A DNA stretch of 64,000 nt from an uncultured Clostridia bacterium (GCA_934248055.1 CAKQKI010000002.1:1-64000); one strand, 5' to 3'; counted from the first letter of the stretch, positions 16,357 through 25,222 are shown. Numbers and translations are program-made. The notes: generated by a model not told the origin, from the letters alone.

Positions 16357-16779
16357 ATGACGCTTGAACAATTTAAAAAAGAAAAAATCGAAGCCATGAA
16401 AAATCACGATAAAGAAGCCGTTTCCGCGCTCAACGTGATTATCACCAAAATTATGAATCTTACCATAGAAAAACGTTCCGCAGGCGAAGAAGTAAAGGAA
16501 GAAGATATAGTTAAAATCATTCAGAAAGCCGAAAAAGAACTTATAGAAGAAAAAGAAGGCTTTGAAAAAGCGGGGCGCGAAGACAACGTTAAAAGCCTTG
16601 CTTTGCAGATCGAAATTATAAAAAAATATCTTCCCGCAATGCTTTCGGAAAAAGAAATTTCAGACGTTATAGCAACTCTCGAAGATAAATCGATTCCTTC
16701 CGTTATGAAACACTTCAAACAAAACTACGCGGGTAAAGTCGATATGAAACTCGTTTCGGAAGTCGCTAAAAAACTTTAA
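16357..16779 (+). CDS. yqeY: GatB/YqeY domain protein
   Basis: A 140-residue, helical, highly charged protein of the YqeY family, which matches the C-terminal tRNA-contacting domain of GatB and is proposed to act on or near tRNA. It shows the typical start MTLEQFKKEKIEAMKNHDKE, IEIIKKYLPAMLSEKEI in the middle, and GKVDMKLVSEVAKKL at the end. The precise role of the family is not settled. It is the last gene of the mrp unit and ends at a terminator. Confidence 0.9.
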   Translation: MTLEQFKKEKIEAMKNHDKEAVSALNVIITKIMNLTIEKRSAGEEVKEEDIVKIIQKAEKELIEEKEGFEKAGREDNVKSLALQIEIIKKYLPAMLSEKEISDVIATLEDKSIPSVMKHFKQNYAGKVDMKLVSEVAKKL

Positions 16780-16789
16780 AGAAATAAAA

Positions 16790-16828
16790 AACGCGCCTTT
16801 TGCATAACTTGCAAAAAGCGTGTTTTTT
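16790..16828 (+). terminator. Terminator of mrp-yqeY
   Basis: A long stem (ACGCGCCTTTTTGCA-like arm paired with TGCAAAAAGCGTGT) with a TAAC loop is followed by seven T. Confidence 0.8.
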
Positions 16829-16875
16829 TATAAAAAAATTGCGCCTTTTAAAATCAAAGCGCAATTAAATTCAAA

Positions 16876-17067
16876 TCAGTCTTTCTTTTCGCTCGTATCG
16901 ATAACCTGCTTGCCGTCATAGTAGCCGCATTTAGCGCAAACTCTGTGAGTTTGTTTCTGCTCGTGGCACTGAGGACATTCAACGAGGGTGGGAACTTTAA
17001 CTTTATAGTTGCTTGCAAATCTCTTCGCGCCTCTCGACTTGGAAACTTTACCCTTTGGAACTGCCAT
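16876..17067 (-). CDS. rpmF: 50S ribosomal protein L32 (zinc-ribbon form)
   Basis: A 63-residue protein opening MAVPKGKVSKSRGAKR, with a zinc ribbon of two pairs, CPQCHEQK and CAKCGYY, so it is the zinc-binding paralogue type. It follows yceD with an 18-base gap, the arrangement conserved widely in bacteria. It is transcribed from the promoter just upstream of yceD. Confidence 0.97.
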   Translation of the reverse strand: MAVPKGKVSKSRGAKRFASNYKVKVPTLVECPQCHEQKQTHRVCAKCGYYDGKQVIDTSEKKD

Positions 17068-17085
17068 CTTTACTTAACCTCTCTT

Positions 17086-17529
17086 TCAGTATTTGCAGCC
17101 GCAATCTTTGCAATTAAGATCCGCGCCGCATACAGGGCATAAACCCTTACAATCTTCTTTGCACAAAATAACCGACGGTTCTTCGGTAATGATAATATCG
17201 TTTACCGCTTCCGTTAAATCGACAAGACCTTTTTTATAAAGGTAATCGTCTTCTTCGGGATCCGAAACGACAAATCTTACCGACGCTTCTTTTAAAAACT
17301 TATACCGCGCTTCTTTCAGACACCTTGCACATTCACCAACAATAGTGCATCCGACTGTCAGATCGGAGTAAACGTCGTTCCCCTGAAGTATTAAAGAACA
17401 TTTTACGTTTACGGCGCCGTCGATAACGGCGTTCGGGAGCGTAAGCAAATTCGTTTTAGGAATATACGAAAATTCGAATTCGCCTTGCGTTTTTCCCGCA
17501 AGTTTAAGTTTTTTTACGTCAATAATCAT
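17086..17529 (-). CDS. yceD: YceD/DUF177 family protein, 23S rRNA accumulation
   Basis: A 147-residue protein of the DUF177 family, linked to 23S rRNA accumulation and nearly always encoded before rpmF. It has the central CARCLKEARY motif and a C-terminal cysteine cluster (CPVCGADLNCKDCGC) that probably binds zinc. The start is notable: the -10 box ends only 14 bases before the ATG and no Shine-Dalgarno sequence is present, so the transcript should have a leader of only about 8 bases. Confidence 0.9.
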   Translation of the reverse strand: MIIDVKKLKLAGKTQGEFEFSYIPKTNLLTLPNAVIDGAVNVKCSLILQGNDVYSDLTVGCTIVGECARCLKEARYKFLKEASVRFVVSDPEEDDYLYKKGLVDLTEAVNDIIITEEPSVILCKEDCKGLCPVCGADLNCKDCGCKY

Positions 17530-17543
17530 TCTGATACCAACAA

Positions 17544-17572
17544 ATTATATATTATTTATCTTAAGTTGTCAA
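17544..17572 (-). promoter_or_regulatory. Promoter of yceD-rpmF
   Basis: Consensus TTGACA (17567-17572) and TATAAT (17544-17549) with a 17-base spacer, placed so near the yceD ATG that little or no 5' leader can be made. Confidence 0.8.
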
Positions 17573-17607
17573 CTTTATTTCGGCTCGTTTTGATTATTTT
17601 CTTACTT

Positions 17608-18810
17608 TTATTTGCCGAACGCCACCGCAACGGTATCGCGCGCGATAACGAGTTCTTCGTTCGTGGGAATAACGAGAACTTTAACTTTGCCGCCTTTTGC
17701 CGTAATATCTCTGATACTGCCGTTGTTTTTCTCCGCGTTTTTAAGTTCGTCTATTTCTATTCCCATAAAAGACAACCCTTCGCAAACGGCTTTTCTTACG
17801 GCTCCGTCGTTTTCGCCGACCCCCGCGGTAAACACAAGGCAATCTACTCCGCCCATCGCCGCAGCGTATTCGCCGACGTATTTTTTAACCGAATAAGTGA
17901 AAATATCGAGTGCGAGCGCGGCTCTGTGGTTTCCTTCTTCAGTCGCCTTTCTTAAATCCCTGAAATCCGAAGATACGCCGCTGACGCCGAAAACGCCCGA
18001 CTTTTTATTGAGATAATTGAGAGTTTTTTCAATATCGTAACCGAGTTTTTTCATTAAAAACTCTATAATCGCGGGATCGAGATCGCCCGAACGCGTACCC
18101 ATCGGAACGCCGCCGAGCGGAGTAAAACTCATGCTCGTGTCTATACATTTGCCGTCTTTGACCGCGCTCACAGACGAGCCGTTGCCTAAATGGCAAGTGA
18201 TTATTTTGCTGCCTTCCGCTTTTATTCCGAGATATTTTATCGCTTCGCCCGATACGAATCTGTGGCTCGTGCCGTGAAAACCGTATCTTCTGATTTTAAA
18301 GTTTTCATACGCTTCGTAAGGAATACCGAAAACGTACGCTTTTTCGGGCATGGTGTTATGGAAAGAAGTGTCGAAAACCGCTACCATGGGAGTGTTCGGC
18401 ATAACTGCTTTGCACGCCTTTACTCCCGCTATGTTTGCGGGCTGATGAAGCGGCGCGAACTCTGAAAGAGAAAGGCATTTTTCGATATTTTCTTCGGTCA
18501 TCAGCACGGGACCGCCAAAAACTTCGCCGCTGTGAACGAGTCTGTGTCCGACAGCCGAAATCTCGTCCATCGATTTTATTACGCCGTAGTCTTTATTGAC
18601 GAGCGCGTCGAGAACGAGTTCTATCGCTTTTACGTGCGTCGGCATACTTTCTTTTATAACCGTTTCTTTGCCGTTTGCCTTATGAGTGAGCATAGACCCT
18701 TCTATGCCTATACGCTCGCAAAGACCTTTCGCGATAACTCCTTCCGTTTCCATATCTATAAGTTGATATTTAAGTGAAGAACTGCCCGCATTGATAACTA
18801 ATATTTTCAT
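17608..18810 (-). CDS. ackA: Acetate kinase
   Basis: A 400-residue enzyme making ATP and acetate from acetyl phosphate and ADP. It shows [47 protein letters not shown] and CHLGNGSSV, covering the phosphate, nucleotide and acetate sites. It lies 51 bases after pta and forms with it the acetate branch of fermentation, giving substrate-level ATP. An AGGTAG ribosome binding site precedes it. Confidence 0.97.
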   Translation of the reverse strand: MKILVINAGSSSLKYQLIDMETEGVIAKGLCERIGIEGSMLTHKANGKETVIKESMPTHVKAIELVLDALVNKDYGVIKSMDEISAVGHRLVHSGEVFGGPVLMTEENIEKCLSLSEFAPLHQPANIAGVKACKAVMPNTPMVAVFDTSFHNTMPEKAYVFGIPYEAYENFKIRRYGFHGTSHRFVSGEAIKYLGIKAEGSKIITCHLGNGSSVSAVKDGKCIDTSMSFTPLGGVPMGTRSGDLDPAIIEFLMKKLGYDIEKTLNYLNKKSGVFGVSGVSSDFRDLRKATEEGNHRAALALDIFTYSVKKYVGEYAAAMGGVDCLVFTAGVGENDGAVRKAVCEGLSFMGIEIDELKNAEKNNGSIRDITAKGGKVKVLVIPTNEELVIARDTVAVAFGK

Positions 18811-18861
18811 TTTCTTACTACCTCTTTTTATATCGGAATATGTAATTAAAGCAGGCGCTTT

Positions 18862-19893
18862 TTAAATTTGCGTCTGGAGTGCGGTAATTGCGACCGCCGC
18901 GACTATATCTTCCACTCCGCACCCGCGCGAAAGGTCGTTTATGGGTTTTGCAAGCCCCTGACAAAGGGGACCTACCGCCTGAAAACCGCCTAAACGCTCG
19001 GTGTTTTTATAATTGCTGTTGCCCGCGTCGAGATCGGGGAAAATCATAACGTTTGCATGCCCCGCAACCGTAGAGCCGGGCGCTTTGCTCGCCGCAACTT
19101 CGGGAACGATAGCCGCGTCGAATTGCAATTCGCCGTCGGCGTTATATCCGGGAGCGATTTCTTTGAAAAGTTTAAGAGCGTCGGTAACCTTGGTAACGTC
19201 GGCGTGTTTCGCGCTTCCTTTGGTGGAATGCGAAATAAACGCTATTCTCGGAGTAATGTTCGCGATTTTTTCCGCGCTTTTTGCAGACGATAACGCGATA
19301 TACGCAAGTTCTTCGCTCGTGGGGTTCTGGTTAAGACCGCTGTCGGCGTAAATATAGCAACCGTCTTCGCAATACTTGTTACCGTTCGGTTGCGGAGCAA
19401 TCATAAGAAAATACGCCGAAACCATTTTTTCGCCCGCGGCGGTTTTGATTACCTGAAGCCCCGGACGAAGAGTGTTCGCCGTGGAATGACACGCACCCGA
19501 AACCATACCGTCAACGTCGTCGCATTTAAGCATAAGAGCGCCGTACATAGTGTAGTCTTTTAAAATATATTCTTTCGCGGCGGCAACGTCGGCATATTCC
19601 GGCGCACCCGTTTTTTTGTTAATTTTACCCTTTCTTAAATTATAAAGAAGTTCCGCGTATTTGTCCGTTTTAGGGTTGGTTACGGGGTCAACTATCTTTA
19701 CTCCCGTAAGATCCGCGCCCGCGTTGTTTTTCGCTATTTCTTCGGCATTACCTAAAAGGACTATTCCCGCAACGCCGTCTTTAACGGCTTTTTCCGCCGC
19801 CGCAACCACGCGCTTATCTTCGCTTTCGGGAAGAACTACGGTCTTTTTTAAAGCCGCGGCGCGGGTTTTTATATCTTTTAAAATGTCTTTCAT
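18862..19893 (-). CDS. pta: Phosphate acetyltransferase
   Basis: A 343-residue class I short-form phosphotransacetylase converting acetyl-CoA and phosphate to acetyl phosphate. Characteristic blocks are VVLPESEDKRV, MVSGACHSTANTLRPGLQ, FISHSTKGSAKH and NVMIFPDLDAGNSNYK. The frame is open upstream, but the ATG at 19893 follows a GCAGGAG site and matches the family start. pta precedes ackA in one transcription unit with a leader of about 130 bases containing a CAGAAAGC/GCTTTCTG hairpin (19959-19985). Confidence 0.96.
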   Translation of the reverse strand: MKDILKDIKTRAAALKKTVVLPESEDKRVVAAAEKAVKDGVAGIVLLGNAEEIAKNNAGADLTGVKIVDPVTNPKTDKYAELLYNLRKGKINKKTGAPEYADVAAAKEYILKDYTMYGALMLKCDDVDGMVSGACHSTANTLRPGLQVIKTAAGEKMVSAYFLMIAPQPNGNKYCEDGCYIYADSGLNQNPTSEELAYIALSSAKSAEKIANITPRIAFISHSTKGSAKHADVTKVTDALKLFKEIAPGYNADGELQFDAAIVPEVAASKAPGSTVAGHANVMIFPDLDAGNSNYKNTERLGGFQAVGPLCQGLAKPINDLSRGCGVEDIVAAVAITALQTQI

Positions 19894-20026
19894 AAAAATA
19901 CTCCTGCTATTTTTTGATTTTTGCTTTATTATTTTTGCGTTTTTTGGTATATTAGTTACAGAAAGCAAATATTTCACGCTTTCTGCAATTTTTAAAACCC
20001 TTGCGGTTTCTTACGTTTCAAGTACT

Positions 20027-20055
20027 ATTATATACTTATTTTAGTTAAAAGTAAA
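20027..20055 (-). promoter_or_regulatory. Promoter of pta-ackA
   Basis: TTTACT (20050-20055) and TATAAT (20027-20032) with a 17-base spacer on the minus strand. It overlaps the region that must also hold the divergent tmcAL promoter, so the two may compete. Confidence 0.6.
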
Positions 20056-20074
20056 ACGCTTTGACGAGGTATAA

Positions 20075-21247
20075 ATGAAAATTTGCTACGCGGTGTGCGA
20101 ATACAACCCTTTTCATTACGGGCATTTAAAACATCTTGACTATATAAACAACGAACTTCTTCCCGACGCCGTTGCGGTTATCATGAGCGGAAATTTCACT
20201 CAGCGCGGCGAAGCGGCAATCGAAGATAAATATACGCGCGCAATCCACGCGATAAAAGGCGGCGCTGATATAGTTATAGAACTGCCCGCCGTTTTCGCGA
20301 CTGCTTCCGCCGAAATTTTTGCAAAAGGCGCGCTTAAACTCGTAAACGCGGCAGTCGGCGAAAAAACGCTTTGTTTCGGAGCGGAAACCGATGATTTGCC
20401 GTCTCTTATAAGGACGGCGGAATTTCTTATAAAAGAGCCGCCCGAATTCAAAACCGCGCTTAAAGAAGAACTCGCAAAAGGCGTTACTTTTCCGAAGGCA
20501 AGGTGCGTTGCGCTCGAAAAAACGGGCTATGGAGCGGAATCTTCACTTTTAAAAACTCCCAACAACGTTCTTGCCGCGGAATATATAAAAGCGATTATTT
20601 CGGGCGGTTACGATATAAACGTAAAATCCTTAAAGCGCAGCGGCGACTATAACGATAAGGATTTAAAAAAAGATTATTCTTCCGCCCTTGCCGTGCGCGA
20701 AAGTATAAAAAACGGAAAAATCAAGTCCGCAAAAGAAGCCGTTCCCGATTTTGCGCGTGGCGATTTGCCTGAAATTCTGCCCGATTTCGACGCTATAACC
20801 CTTTATTCTCTCATAACCGCCGCTAAAGAAGACCTGCGCGCTCTTCCCGACTGCAACGAAGGGCTTGAAAACAAAATAAAAGCCGCCCTTAAAAACAGTT
20901 TTACGGTTCATGATCTTATATCGCGGTTAAAATCGAAAAGATACGTGGAAACAAGGCTGAAAAGAGTTTTGCTCTCAAGCGTTTTGGGAATAAAAAAAGA
21001 TCTCGTTTCGAGATCTTTAAGCGACGATTTATATTTGAAAATACTTGCAGTAAACAAAGATAAAAAATGGCTGCTTTCTGAATTTTCCAAAGCGAAATAT
21101 CCGCTTATAACCAGAAAAAGCGACGTAAATTCGCTCGGCGGCACTGCGCTCGAAACCTTTATGAAAGACGTTGAAGCGCAGGAAATTTACTCCGCCGTAA
21201 CGAAAAAACGTCTTAACGAATTTGAAACCGTAATGGTCTGCCGCTGA
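20075..21247 (+). CDS. tmcAL: tRNA(Met) cytidine acetate ligase
   Basis: A 390-residue member of the YlbM family. TmcAL uses ATP and acetate to make N4-acetylcytidine at the wobble base of elongator tRNA-Met. The HIGH-like nucleotidyltransferase motif is in EYNPFHYGHLKHL (residues 9-21); MSGNFTQRGE, DKYTRA and IELP segments follow, and the RLKRVLLSSVLGI block lies in the C-terminal half. An acetate-using tRNA enzyme divergent from pta-ackA is a conserved neighbourhood in Gram-positive bacteria. Confidence 0.93.
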   Translation: MKICYAVCEYNPFHYGHLKHLDYINNELLPDAVAVIMSGNFTQRGEAAIEDKYTRAIHAIKGGADIVIELPAVFATASAEIFAKGALKLVNAAVGEKTLCFGAETDDLPSLIRTAEFLIKEPPEFKTALKEELAKGVTFPKARCVALEKTGYGAESSLLKTPNNVLAAEYIKAIISGGYDINVKSLKRSGDYNDKDLKKDYSSALAVRESIKNGKIKSAKEAVPDFARGDLPEILPDFDAITLYSLITAAKEDLRALPDCNEGLENKIKAALKNSFTVHDLISRLKSKRYVETRLKRVLLSSVLGIKKDLVSRSLSDDLYLKILAVNKDKKWLLSEFSKAKYPLITRKSDVNSLGGTALETFMKDVEAQEIYSAVTKKRLNEFETVMVCR

Positions 21248-21313
21248 TATTACGATTCAGCGGCGAAACAAAACGACCTGCCGTAAAAAAAATTCTCTTT
21301 TAAAATAAGAATA

Positions 21314-23236
21314 TTATCGCGCCGCCTGTCTTGCGCGCATTGCGTTTAAAATCGCTATGACGGCAACGCCCACGTCGCCGAATACCGCCATCCACATATT
21401 AGCATAACCGAAAGCGGACAGTATAAGTATGGCGAGTTTTACGCCGAGAGCGAAAATTATATTTTCTTTTACTATTCTCATCGTTTTTTTCGCAACGCGT
21501 TTTGCCGTGCTTATTCCCGACAGGTTATCGTGCATAAGAACTATATCGGACGCTTCTATGGCGGCGTCGGACCCTACTCCGCCCATCGCGATGCCTATAT
21601 CCGCGCGCATAAGAACGGGCGCGTCGTTAATGCCGTCGCCCACGAAACACAAAACGTCGTTTTCGCCCTTTTCGGCAAGCATTTTTTCTACTTCGAAAAC
21701 CTTGTCTTGCGGTAAAAGCGAAGATTTATATTCGGTTAAACCTATTTTCGCCGCAACGCTCGCGGCGATTTTTTCGTTGTCGCCCGTAAGCATAACGGTT
21801 TTGGCTCCGAATGAATTCAGTTCGCTTATCGCCTTTGCGGAGTCTGGTTTAATCTCGTCGCCGATAAGCACGGAACCTACGAATTTTCCGTCTTTTGCAA
21901 CGTAAACGACCGTGCCTACGTCGTTTTCGGCAACGTATTCTATCCCGAACTTTTCCATAAGTCCGGCGTTGCCGCAATAAATAGTGCTTTCGCCTTTCGA
22001 TACTATGCCGTAACCCGAAACGTCTTCAACGTTATAATTTTTATCCGTTTCTTTGCCGTATTCCGACACTATCGATTTTGCAATCGGGTGATTAGAACAC
22101 TGCTCGGCAATAGCCGCAAGCCTTAAAATTTCTTCGCGCTTATCTTCGGGCGTGACTTTAACCACTTTGAAATTTCCTTTCGTGAGCGTTCCCGTTTTAT
22201 CGAAAACGAAAATATCGGCTTTATCGAATTTTTCAAGATAGTTGCTGCCTTTAACGAGTATTCCGTTTTTAGACGCGCCGCCTATACCCGCAAAAAACGT
22301 TAAAGGTATTGATATAACGAGCGCGCACGGACAACTTACCACCAGAAACGACAACGCCCTGTAAACCCATTCCGACGGTTTTTTGGTTATAACGCTGCCC
22401 GCCACGGCAAGAACCGCCGCGGAAATAACTACGGCGGGAGTATACCACCTTGCGAATTTAGTAATAAAATTTTCCGCTTTACTCTTTTTGGAAGAAGCGT
22501 TTTCTACAAGATCGAGAATTTTCGATACGGTAGAATCGTAAAAGGCTTTTTCAACCTTTACTTCTATCGCTCCGCTCACGTTTAAAGAGCCGCTTATAAC
22601 GCTGTCGCCCGCTTTTACGTTCTCGGGAAGAGATTCTCCCGTAAGAGCCTTGGTATCGAGCGAAGAACTTCCTTTTACCACCACTCCGTCGAGCGCGACT
22701 TTCTCGCCCGGCTTTATAAGAATAATTTCTCCCACCTTTACTTCGGAAGGGTCAACCGTAAGCGTTTCGCCTTCTCTTATAACATTTGCGTAATCGGGGC
22801 GGACGTCCATAAGCGAAGTAATGTCTTTACGAGATTTTCCTACGGCGTAAGACTGAAACCACTCTCCCGTCTGATAAAAAAGAATGACGGCGCAGCCTTC
22901 GTCGAAACCTTCTACTTCCATACCGCTTACGCCGCGGTATATCGCAAGCCCGAACGCTCCGAACGTTGCTATTACCATTAAAAAGTTTTCGTCTAAAACC
23001 TGACCGTGCAAGATATTTAAAGCGGCTTTTCTTATAATATCGTGCGCTATGTAAACGTAAATGACAAGATAAACGCCGAGCGCCGTAAGCCAGCCGTATT
23101 TACCGCCGATAACGGTTGAAAGATTTTTGCCGTCCGCCACGCGCGGAAGCAGCAACTTATCCAAAAATATCGCAACCAGAAAGCAACTCAGCGCAATTAT
23201 TATTCTTTTAAGGTTTTTCTTCTGTTTTTTCGTCAT
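21314..23236 (-). CDS. P1B-type heavy-metal efflux ATPase (Zn/Cd/Pb group)
   Basis: A 640-residue metal pump. It has the metal-site SCPCALVIS in a membrane helix, phosphorylation motif DKTGTLTKG, TGES (residues about 194-197), MLTGDN, and GDGINDAPVL. The last helix contains FGDVGVAVIAILNA, the aspartate-glycine pattern of the P1B-2 (zinc, cadmium, lead) class. It has no N-terminal HMA domain of its own; a separate HMA protein is encoded 1 base upstream. With the CadC-like repressor it forms a metal-resistance operon. Confidence 0.92.
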   Translation of the reverse strand: MTKKQKKNLKRIIIALSCFLVAIFLDKLLLPRVADGKNLSTVIGGKYGWLTALGVYLVIYVYIAHDIIRKAALNILHGQVLDENFLMVIATFGAFGLAIYRGVSGMEVEGFDEGCAVILFYQTGEWFQSYAVGKSRKDITSLMDVRPDYANVIREGETLTVDPSEVKVGEIILIKPGEKVALDGVVVKGSSSLDTKALTGESLPENVKAGDSVISGSLNVSGAIEVKVEKAFYDSTVSKILDLVENASSKKSKAENFITKFARWYTPAVVISAAVLAVAGSVITKKPSEWVYRALSFLVVSCPCALVISIPLTFFAGIGGASKNGILVKGSNYLEKFDKADIFVFDKTGTLTKGNFKVVKVTPEDKREEILRLAAIAEQCSNHPIAKSIVSEYGKETDKNYNVEDVSGYGIVSKGESTIYCGNAGLMEKFGIEYVAENDVGTVVYVAKDGKFVGSVLIGDEIKPDSAKAISELNSFGAKTVMLTGDNEKIAASVAAKIGLTEYKSSLLPQDKVFEVEKMLAEKGENDVLCFVGDGINDAPVLMRADIGIAMGGVGSDAAIEASDIVLMHDNLSGISTAKRVAKKTMRIVKENIIFALGVKLAILILSAFGYANMWMAVFGDVGVAVIAILNAMRARQAAR

Positions 23237-23237
23237 A

Positions 23238-23453
23238 TCAGATTTCCATTTCGAAATCAGGCTCGATTTTTTTAGCCGCTTTTAAAGCGTTTTTAAGAAT
23301 TTTATCAGCATTTTCGTCGACTACTTCAATCGTCATTTTCTGAGTGATAAAGTTTACGGCGCAAGATTTAACGCCTTCCACTTTTTTGATTGCGTCTTCG
23401 CATTTTTGCGCGCATACGGCGCAGTCTACTTCAATTCCGATAACTTTTTTCAT
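23238..23453 (-). CDS. Stand-alone HMA-domain metal-binding protein
   Basis: A 71-residue ferredoxin-fold protein with the metal site CAVC (Cys11 and Cys14) in the place of the usual MxCxxC, plus a third cysteine three residues later. Its size and its place directly before the P-type ATPase suggest that it is a detached N-terminal metal-binding domain or metal chaperone for that pump. Which metal it binds is not known; the pump class points to Zn or Cd rather than Cu. Confidence 0.85.
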   Translation of the reverse strand: MKKVIGIEVDCAVCAQKCEDAIKKVEGVKSCAVNFITQKMTIEVVDENADKILKNALKAAKKIEPDFEMEI

Positions 23454-23528
23454 TTTTTATTACCTCTTTTATTATTTTAATATTACGGCGTTTCAGCCGC
23501 TATACAGATTGCTTTTAAAACTCCGCGA

Positions 23529-23894
23529 TTACTTTCGTTCTTCTTTTATATGCGAAAGTGCGCATTCGTAAATTTCAGAAACGTGATCGTCGTCAAGCGA
23601 GTAAAAAACTTCTTTTCCGCTGCGCCGCGACTTTACGAGTTTAGCCTGCCTTAAAATGCGAAGTTGATGAGAAATCGCAGACTTTGTCATATCTAAACAA
23701 CAGCAAATATCGCAAACGCACAACTCCCCGTATTCAAGACAACTTAAAATTCTCGTTCTCGTATAATCGCCGAATACTTTGAAAAGTTCGGCTAAATCCG
23801 AAACGGTATCATCGCTCGGCAACTGTTTTTTTACTCTTTCCACTATATCGCCGTGTACTTTTTCGACTTCGCAGAATTCATCGTTTTTTTTCAT
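23529..23894 (-). CDS. ArsR/SmtB-family metal-sensing repressor, CadC-like
   Basis: A 121-residue winged-helix repressor. The alpha-3 metal site appears as ELCVCD (Cys59, Cys61) with Cys8 near the N-terminus, as in CadC. The alpha-5 zinc site is also complete: Asp102, His104, His115 and probably Glu118 in the DDDHVSEIYE...SHIKE stretch, as in SmtB. The recognition helix is TKSAISHQLRIL. Metal binding should release it from the operator directly upstream and switch on the pump operon. Its own gene is the first of the unit. Confidence 0.93.
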   Translation of the reverse strand: MKKNDEFCEVEKVHGDIVERVKKQLPSDDTVSDLAELFKVFGDYTRTRILSCLEYGELCVCDICCCLDMTKSAISHQLRILRQAKLVKSRRSGKEVFYSLDDDHVSEIYECALSHIKEERK

Positions 23895-23917
23895 TATTCC
23901 TTTCCCTTTATATAACG

Positions 23918-23935
23918 GTTGAACAATTATTCAAC
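23918..23935. promoter_or_regulatory. Operator of the metal-efflux operon
   Basis: The inverted repeat GTTGAA-CAATTA-TTCAAC, centred near +20 of the promoter, matches the SmtB/ArsR-type TGAAC...TTCA operator form. Confidence 0.75.
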
Positions 23936-23944
23936 TATGCTATA

Positions 23945-23973
23945 AGTATATGCTTTTAATATCGCTTTGTCAA
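23945..23973 (-). promoter_or_regulatory. Promoter of the metal-efflux operon
   Basis: TTGACA (23968-23973) and TATACT (23945-23950) with a 17-base spacer. The operator lies just downstream, so a bound repressor would block initiation or clearance. Confidence 0.8.
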
Positions 23974-24002
23974 CCGTTTTAAGCCGTTTTTTTTAAAAAT
24001 AT

Positions 24003-24027
24003 AAAAAAACGGCTGATTTGAGCCGCT
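24003..24027 (-). terminator. Terminator after the glucokinase gene
   Basis: AGCGGCT/CAGCCG-type stem with a T7 run on the minus strand, about 85 bases past the glucokinase stop. Confidence 0.65.
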
Positions 24028-24063
24028 CGTAATTCAAATTTAAAAAAAATTACAACTAAATAT

Positions 24064-24104
24064 CAGCCGCAAGTTACTGCGTTTGAACCCGGTCGCTTGC
24101 GGCT
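24064..24104. repeat. Short dispersed repeat, TIR2 type
   Basis: A 41-base unit with CAGCCGCAAG at the left and CTTGCGGCTG at the right (perfect inverse), holding ACTGCGTTTGAACCC between them. The same sequence forms the terminal inverted repeats of the 280-bp element at 63570-63849, so this is a tip-to-tip fragment of that family. Confidence 0.7.
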
Positions 24105-24111
24105 GAAAAGT

Positions 24112-25074
24112 TTAATTTTCCGTTTTGTTTTCCGCGATAAGCGAAGCCGCGCCTATAATGCCCGCGTCGTTTTTAAGGCTTGCGGTTACGACTTTTGATA
24201 CGGGCGATCCGTAATAACCGAAATTCTGCTCGTTAAGGTAGTTTTCGATTTTATTTATAAGATAATCGCCTTCTTTGCTTATTCCGCCGCCTATTATGAA
24301 AAGTTCGGGGCGGAAAACGTTACAATAGTCGAGTATTCCTTCGGAAAGATACGCAACGTATTTATAAACCACTCTGTTTGCCGTTTCGTCGCCGAGTTTT
24401 GCCGCCGCAAACGCGGTTATGCCGTTTATTTTATTCACGTCGTTCTCGCAGACTTTCCACATCAACGAACGCGGATTGTCGAACATCGCTTCTTTCGTCT
24501 GGCGTATGAGAGCCGTTGCCGAAGCGTACTGCTCGAAGCAGCCCCTTCTTCCGCAGCCGCATGGAAGACCGCCTAAAATAAGCACGGTATGACCGAGTTC
24601 CGCCGCCATTCCGCGCGAACCTTCGTAAAGTTTTTTGTTTATTATTATTCCGCCGCCTATACCCGTGCCGACGGTAAGCATAACTACGTCGCTGTATCCT
24701 TTAGCCGCGCCGAACATAAATTCGCCGAGAGTCGCGGCGTCGGCGTCGTTTCCGACGCGTACGGTAAGCCCCGAAAATTTTTCGAGTTCGCTCTTTAAAT
24801 TAAAATCGTGCCATTTAAGGTTTGCCGAATAACTGACTATTCCTTTAACGCCGTTTATTGCGCCCGGGCAGCCGACGCCTATCCCTTTGATTTCCGTCCT
24901 TTTTATTCCCGTTTTTTCAAGAAGATTATTTACGGTATCGGAAACTTTTTTCATCTGCTCGGAAGGGCTTATGCTGAGCGTTTTAAACGCTTCTTTGGCG
25001 ATAATTTCGCCTTTTTCGTTTACTATTCCCGTTTTTATCGACATTCCGCCGATATCGACGCCTATATAATACAT
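24112..25074 (-). CDS. ROK family glucokinase
   Basis: A 320-residue sugar kinase of the ROK class, which phosphorylates glucose with ATP. It has the N-terminal phosphate motif YYIGVDIGGMSIK, GTGIGGGIIIN, the ROK signature ELGHTVLILGG, and the zinc site CGCGRRGCFEQYAS. Length and motifs fit bacterial GlcK, though other hexoses cannot be excluded. It stands alone, flanked by dispersed repeat fragments on both sides. Confidence 0.88.
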   Translation of the reverse strand: MYYIGVDIGGMSIKTGIVNEKGEIIAKEAFKTLSISPSEQMKKVSDTVNNLLEKTGIKRTEIKGIGVGCPGAINGVKGIVSYSANLKWHDFNLKSELEKFSGLTVRVGNDADAATLGEFMFGAAKGYSDVVMLTVGTGIGGGIIINKKLYEGSRGMAAELGHTVLILGGLPCGCGRRGCFEQYASATALIRQTKEAMFDNPRSLMWKVCENDVNKINGITAFAAAKLGDETANRVVYKYVAYLSEGILDYCNVFRPELFIIGGGISKEGDYLINKIENYLNEQNFGYYGSPVSKVVTASLKNDAGIIGAASLIAENKTEN

Positions 25075-25106
25075 GTTTTTATTCGTCCTTTAAAAATGAT
25101 TTTTTG

Positions 25107-25222
25107 TTATTCCTGTCTGGCATGGCAAGGACGGTAGTACTATACGTACACCGTCCGAGAATTTGCAAAAAAGCGCGTAAATTGCGGCGTTTTTGCAAGG
25201 TTTTGATTATTCTTGCCCGGCA
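25107..25222 (-). repeat. Dispersed repeat, TIR1 type, partial copy with core hairpin
   Basis: On the minus strand this matches the first about 100 bases of the element at 44351-44628: terminal sequence, CTTGCAAAAACGCCGC, ATTTACGCGC, TTGCAAATTCTCGG and a GGACGGT/ACCGTCC hairpin (25129-25156). Its outer ends are direct copies of the TIR1 tip (25107-25122 and 25207-25222). It reaches into the end of the next gene and gives that gene its last codons and stop. Confidence 0.8.
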
